From: Calvatia gigantea
Lineage: Eukaryota; Basidiomycota; Agaricomycetes; Agaricales; Lycoperdaceae
DNA length: 33,674 nt
Assembly (NCBI GenBank): GCA_025093985.1
Contig: JACAAK010000065.1
Location: 1 to 33,674, forward strand
Direction: 5' to 3'
Shown here: in pieces, positions 28,210 to 33,674 of the stretch
Numbering within the stretch: the first letter of the stretch is position 1
Layout: the number at the start of each line of letters is the position of its first letter
Translations under genes and position numbers: made by a program
The notes under the pieces: model-generated
What the model was told of the DNA's origin: nothing
Seen by the model: only the letters and a program-made list of their open reading frames with translations
Databases searched by the model: none

Positions 28210-29276
28210 GCCTTCGGCCCTCCGTGTGCAGCCCATTCACGGCGTAATGGATAAGTTTTTCTTAAATAATCAAAGGCTTTTTGATCGATCATCCCCTCTT
28301 TTAAGCATGCACGTAAGGCTTGGTCATCCCGTGCAATCGGGTAGATTTCATTTAAATGCTGTTGAAGTGCAGATTTCAAATCTTGCCCTTCAAAATACTG
28401 CGCGCACACAGGTAACTGTGACTCGAAGCTTTTATGTGCCTCAAACTGAAAGGTCTTACAAAAGGCTTCATAGATCATTTGTGTACCACGCGCTTTACCT
28501 TCTAAGCTATAACCTGCGATATGTGGTGTCACCACACTTACGGCTTTCAACACTTGTTCAGAAATCACAGGCTCATGCTCAAAGACATCTAGTACCACTT
28601 TGCGCTGCGTTTTTTTCGATGTCGGCCAATAAAGCTTGCTCTTCAATCACAGGTCCACGCGCAGAATTAATCAATATTGCTGTCGTTTTCATCGCAGCCA
28701 AAGCTTCGGCATTGAACAAATGATAGGTTTGGATTGTGGGCCTGTTTTGGTTAAAGGTACATGCAATGAAATTGCATCGGCAGTACTTAATAAGGTATTA
28801 AAATCGACCTGCTGAATCGCATCTTGCTGTACAAAAGGATCATGGCCGATCACATTCCAGCCCAATAGTTTGGCCATATAAGCTAAGCGAGAACCGACAT
28901 TTCCTAGACCAATAATGCCCAAAGTAAAACTTTCTTCAGCATCTATCAATGCTGGCTTCAGATGGAGCAAAGCCGTAATCACATATTCAGCCACCGCCTG
29001 CGCATTACAGCCTGCGGCATTCGCCCATTGAATATTCTGTTTCTCAATGGCTTCAATATCTAAATGGTCTGTACCAATGGTTGCACTCCCTACATATTGA
29101 AGTGTGGTGTTATTGATTAATGCTGGATTGACGCGTGTCACAGAACGTACCAACAGTGCTTTGGCATCTACAACATCAGCATGCGTTAAAGTACGCCCTG
29201 CTTTGTGCTCAATTTCACCAAATTCGGCAAAAAAATAATCGGTAAATGCGAGATTTTCATCTGCCACGATTTTCAT
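28206..29276 (-). CDS. pdxB: PdxB, erythronate-4-phosphate dehydrogenase (two frameshifts)
   Basis: Second step of the DXP-dependent pyridoxal phosphate pathway, oxidising 4-phosphoerythronate. ATG 29276 gives MKIVADENLAFTDYFFAEFG. The D-2-hydroxyacid dehydrogenase fold shows RSVTRVNPALI, GSATIGTDHLD and ANAAGCNAQAVAEYV, then the NAD loop LGIIGLGNVGSRLA. The catalytic Arg, Glu and His are in NSARGPVI, VFEHEP and TPHIAGYSLEGKARG. Breaks lie near 28735 (an extra base in CCAAACC) and near 28610-28615 (an extra A in the A run after DIEK). Restored length is about 356 residues, normal. The stop overlaps the epmA start (ATGA), indicating coupled translation. Confidence 0.94.
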
Positions 29277-29696
29277 AATGTCTTCCAACGCTTTGTTGAC
29301 TCTATGATAACCGTTGCACAAGCGCAACACTATGTTGCTCTGCAATACATCTGAAATAAACTGTCATGATATTTCATCTTCATGCTGAAAAACCGAATCC
29401 TTGAAAGGCTAGTTCAATATAGATTGGCTTTGTTGCATAAATATTTTGCAAGATACTGATTTTTAATGGATTTGCAAAAATTTAAATAAAAAATAAATAT
29501 AATAAAATCATAGTTTTTAGGTATTTGTGAAACAAAGTTCACTGCCACTAACAATGTAATTTTTTTTCAACTGGCTCAGTTCCAACATGTACACCCATGT
29601 GTACACCCCCAACAGTCGGAATATCAGACATATATTAACCTTAAATACTTGTAATTTATACCAATCAGCATATCTTAAATAAGAGTAAATTTGAAT
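29277..29696. other. AT-rich gap, probable insertion scar
   Basis: No gene is supported. At 29426-29443, GGCTTTGTTGCATAAATA resembles the terminal repeat of IS903-group IS5-family elements, but no transposase or opposite end is present. At 29589-29606, TGTACAC / GTGTACA forms a perfect 7-bp inverted repeat around CCAT, followed by ACCCCC. Sequence between is very AT-rich. This lies between pdxB and the tRNA-Ser-adjacent ORF. Confidence 0.4.
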
Positions 29697-30119
29697 ATGA
29701 GTATTATTGTGGGTATCGTTTCTGAGTTTAAAAAATTTGATGCTGATCTAAAAAATCCGAACTGGTCAGTATCCTCAATTAGCTCTAATAATGAGCTAAT
29801 TGTTAGTTTATGGGGTCATAAACCTTTAATGTCCAAACATCCAACTGAAAGAAAACAAGTTTATCGTGACCGTATTGATAGATGGACTGGTAATGGACGT
29901 AATGAATTTAAGAAAAACCTTGCTTTTGCATTAAAAGAAAAATTAAAAATTAGACCAATTATAGCTATGCTCGATAAAAGCTCGGATTTTCAGAATATTT
30001 TAGATGGTAAAGATGGCAGTCAATACCCCAAAAGATTTAATGCAAAAACCGATTGGATCGGTGAATTAACTATTTGGGACGGTATCCAATTTGAGATTGT
30101 ATTTAGTCTTGAACAATAA
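29697..30119 (+). CDS. Unrecognised accessory-looking protein, about 140 residues
   Basis: An intact frame from ATG 29697 (a TTG lies six bases earlier): MSIIVGIVSEFKKFDADLKN. The product is soluble, lysine-rich and mixed alpha/beta. Notable stretches are ELIVSLWGHKPLMSK, RDRIDRWTGNGRNEFKKNLA and TDWIGELTIWDGIQFEIVF near the C-terminus. No signal peptide or membrane segment is visible. I recognise no family. It stands alone on the plus strand amid minus-strand genes, next to the 3' end of tRNA-Ser and an IS-like end, and is AT-rich. These point to horizontal acquisition. Possible roles (defence remnant, phage cargo) are guesses only. Confidence 0.55.
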   Translation: MSIIVGIVSEFKKFDADLKNPNWSVSSISSNNELIVSLWGHKPLMSKHPTERKQVYRDRIDRWTGNGRNEFKKNLAFALKEKLKIRPIIAMLDKSSDFQNILDGKDGSQYPKRFNAKTDWIGELTIWDGIQFEIVFSLEQ

Positions 30120-30179
30120 TTTAAACTCAAACCAAGTTTTTATTATGCTTACTACAGGCTTACGTTGTATAACCCTAGA

Positions 30180-30209
30180 AACAACAAAGCCCCTGAAGAT
30201 GTCAGGGCT
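30180..30209 (-). terminator. Terminator downstream of tRNA-Ser
   Basis: The stem AGCCCCTGA (30188-30196) / TCAGGGCT (30202-30209) has one bulged C and an AGATG loop. On the minus strand it is followed by TTTGTTGTTT. Confidence 0.6.
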
Positions 30210-30223
30210 AAGTCATTGATATT

Positions 30224-30313
30224 TGGCGGAAGCGGTGAGATTCGAACTCACGGAGGACTCACACCCTCGTCGGTTTTCAAGACCGGTGCATTAAACCGCT
30301 CTGCCACGCTTCC
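30224..30313 (-). tRNA. tRNA-Ser (anticodon UGA)
   Basis: The minus strand reads GGAAGCG at the 5' end and CGCTTCC then G and an encoded CCA at the 3' end, forming a 7-bp acceptor stem. The anticodon loop is CTTGAAA between ACCGG-type and CCG-type arms, giving anticodon TGA. The T arm contains GTTCGAATC. A long variable arm fits the class II serine tRNA. Total 90 bases with CCA. It reads UCA and UCN codons. Confidence 0.95.
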
Positions 30314-30400
30314 ATGTGCGCCATCATACGGAGCTTTTGTTTTCATGACAAGTAAAACTTACCGTCAAAGCAACCAACTGCATATTGTTTCATCAAAAGC

Positions 30401-32437
<2,037 letters not shown>

Positions 32438-32570
32438 CATGAATCCTTATCTTTGGCTTTGCAACTTGTTGCATACTACTTTAGCTGCTTTTTAAAATAT
32501 TGGGATGACAATTTATAAAAAATTCTTGGCATCTACGGTCAATCCGACTGAACTCTCAAAAACATACGAC

Positions 32571-32605
32571 AATAAAAAAACCAGTGACATTGCCCTCACT
32601 GGTTT
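32571..32605 (-). terminator. Terminator of dld
   Basis: A 10-bp stem AAACCAGTGA (32578-32587) / TCACTGGTTT (32596-32605) with a CATTGCCC loop is followed on the minus strand by a T-rich run. It lies about 20 bases past the dld stop. Confidence 0.85.
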
Positions 32606-32626
32606 AGTTTTTTAGACCAAAGTCCT

Positions 32627-33674
32627 TTACTGCCAATGCTTCAGCTTACTGGTTTGACCAATGCCCACATTAAAACTATTGGTTGGATCAAGCTTTTCAT
32701 AATGCATTCGTAGTGCAGGTTTTGCTACATATAAATGTCCGACATTATGCTCGGCTGGGTATTCAGCCCCACGCGCATCCAGTAAATGCCACATTTGGTG
32801 TTCCATCGCCAAAGGATCCACGCCCTTTTTCACAATATAGTCCTGATGAAACACATGACATAAAAAGTGACCATAATAGAGTTTATGAACAATCAGATCA
32901 TCCATCTCTTTGGGTAAGGTTTTCCACCCACTCGCGATCATTACGACCGCAATGCGATATCCAGAGCCACAATATCTTCAACCTCTGAACGGTGGCGTAT
33001 CCCGATAGCGAATTGCTGCACCTGCAACGGCAAAACGATGTAAAAATGCTTTACGTCCTTCTTCCTCGCTACAGTGGAAAAAATCACCTGAGGTTTTATC
33101 TTGGAAATAACGTTTTAAAAAGCTTTCAACTTGCTCGACATCTTGATTTTCAATCCGAATAACCAAATGATGTTCATACAGATCACGGAAGGCATTCATC
33201 CGTTTCGGTAAATGATTGGGCAAAAATTTGGTGATCAATTGCAGGACTTTATCTGACAGTCCTTTCATACCAAATTTTTCTAAGTATGCATCGACCTTAT
33301 CTTTCATTGCAAATGCAGCAGGTACTTTGGCTGTACCTAGTTTTTCAATAAACATAAAGGTGTCTTTACCGTACTCCGCCCCAATATCATAAGCCACGCG
33401 GTGGATATATTCCCCAGCAATCGGCAATCGTGGCAAATCTTTTAGTAAAAAACGGCGGATTTCAGTCAAATCACCATGTGAGTTTGTACCGACGTAAAAT
33501 ACCTGACTTGGAATTTTTTCAAAGGTATCCAAACGTACGGCAAAAACACACACTTTACCTGCCGAACCCGATGCTTCATATAAACGAGACGAATCGGCAT
33601 TAAAACGTGCAGGTGTATTTTCATCAACTTGTTTAACATCATGTCCATAACGATGGTCCGATGCGCAGCAGCCT
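32627..33674 (-). CDS. dld: Dld, quinone-dependent D-lactate dehydrogenase, 3' part only
   Basis: A membrane-associated FAD enzyme that oxidises D-lactate to pyruvate and passes electrons to quinone. The gene runs off the right edge, so the N-terminal FAD domain is not seen. What is present (about 348 residues) begins near RYGHDVKQVDENTPARFNAD and includes SSRLYEASGSAGKVCVFAVR, VFYVGTNSHGDLTEIRRF and FMFIEKLGTAKVPAAFAMKD. The end has LLDARGAEYPAEHNVGHLY and the final LKHWQ. The cap and membrane-binding region matches E. coli Dld in order. Three breaks cluster at 32900-32985: a frame change after AAIRYR, an extra T near 32950 and an extra C near 32920. A strong terminator follows. Confidence 0.92.

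Noticed and set aside
29426..29443. Complete insertion sequence
   Set aside because: Only one IR-like end is seen, with no transposase frame and no opposite end.

Overview
The window looks like a stretch of an Acinetobacter (Moraxellaceae, Gammaproteobacteria) chromosome. It is AT-rich and compact, made mostly of housekeeping genes, with many rho-independent terminators. Several neighbourhoods and families fit Acinetobacter: a LolD plus single LolC/E transporter pair, an ahcY-metF cluster behind an SAH riboswitch, a DUF3649/PepSY/DUF3325 iron operon, and pdxB-epmA next to tRNA-Ser(UGA). Genus assignment is by recognition, not by search.

The dominant technical feature is that almost every longer gene is broken by one to several single-base indels, mostly at homopolymers, on both strands, including in essential genes (lipA, ahcY, lolC/lolD). 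I read this as uncorrected sequencing or assembly error. I annotate whole genes across the shifts and note where the frame breaks.

Layout. 1-2.1 kb: lolD and lolC/E (minus, lipoprotein export). 2.1-5.3 kb: PilZ-domain protein (plus), EamA-type transporter and UPF0178 protein (minus), and an unrecognised protein (plus). 5.3-6.1 kb: a gene-poor AT-rich stretch with two DnaA-box-containing direct repeats and a 46-residue membrane protein. 6.2-11.6 kb: sthA (minus), then lipA and fadE (plus). 11.7-15.2 kb: a small unknown gene (minus), a Fur-box-preceded iron-linked membrane operon, and a Sel1-repeat protein. 15.5-17.0 kb: a C39-peptidase-like protein and a secreted DUF4424 protein (minus). 17.0-20.4 kb: promoter, SAH riboswitch, ahcY, metF and rsmE (plus). 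20.6-23.4 kb: a membrane PAS-GGDEF-EAL protein with a degenerate GGDEF. 23.6-27.2 kb: maeB and cca (plus). 27.2-29.3 kb: pdxB-epmA (minus, overlapping). 29.3-30.3 kb: a probable accessory insertion spot with an orphan ORF next to tRNA-Ser. 30.4-33.7 kb: fadH and the 3' part of dld (minus).

Functional threads: fatty-acid oxidation (fadE, fadH), redox and carbon flux (sthA, maeB, dld), methyl-cycle recycling under riboswitch control (ahcY, metF), RNA maturation (cca, rsmE, tRNA-Ser), and cofactor or protein modification (lipA, pdxB, epmA). I found no CRISPR array, complete mobile element or clearly novel multi-gene system. The best candidates for new biology are the DnaA-box repeat region with its small membrane protein, the C39-like/DUF4424 pair and the tRNA-Ser-adjacent ORF.
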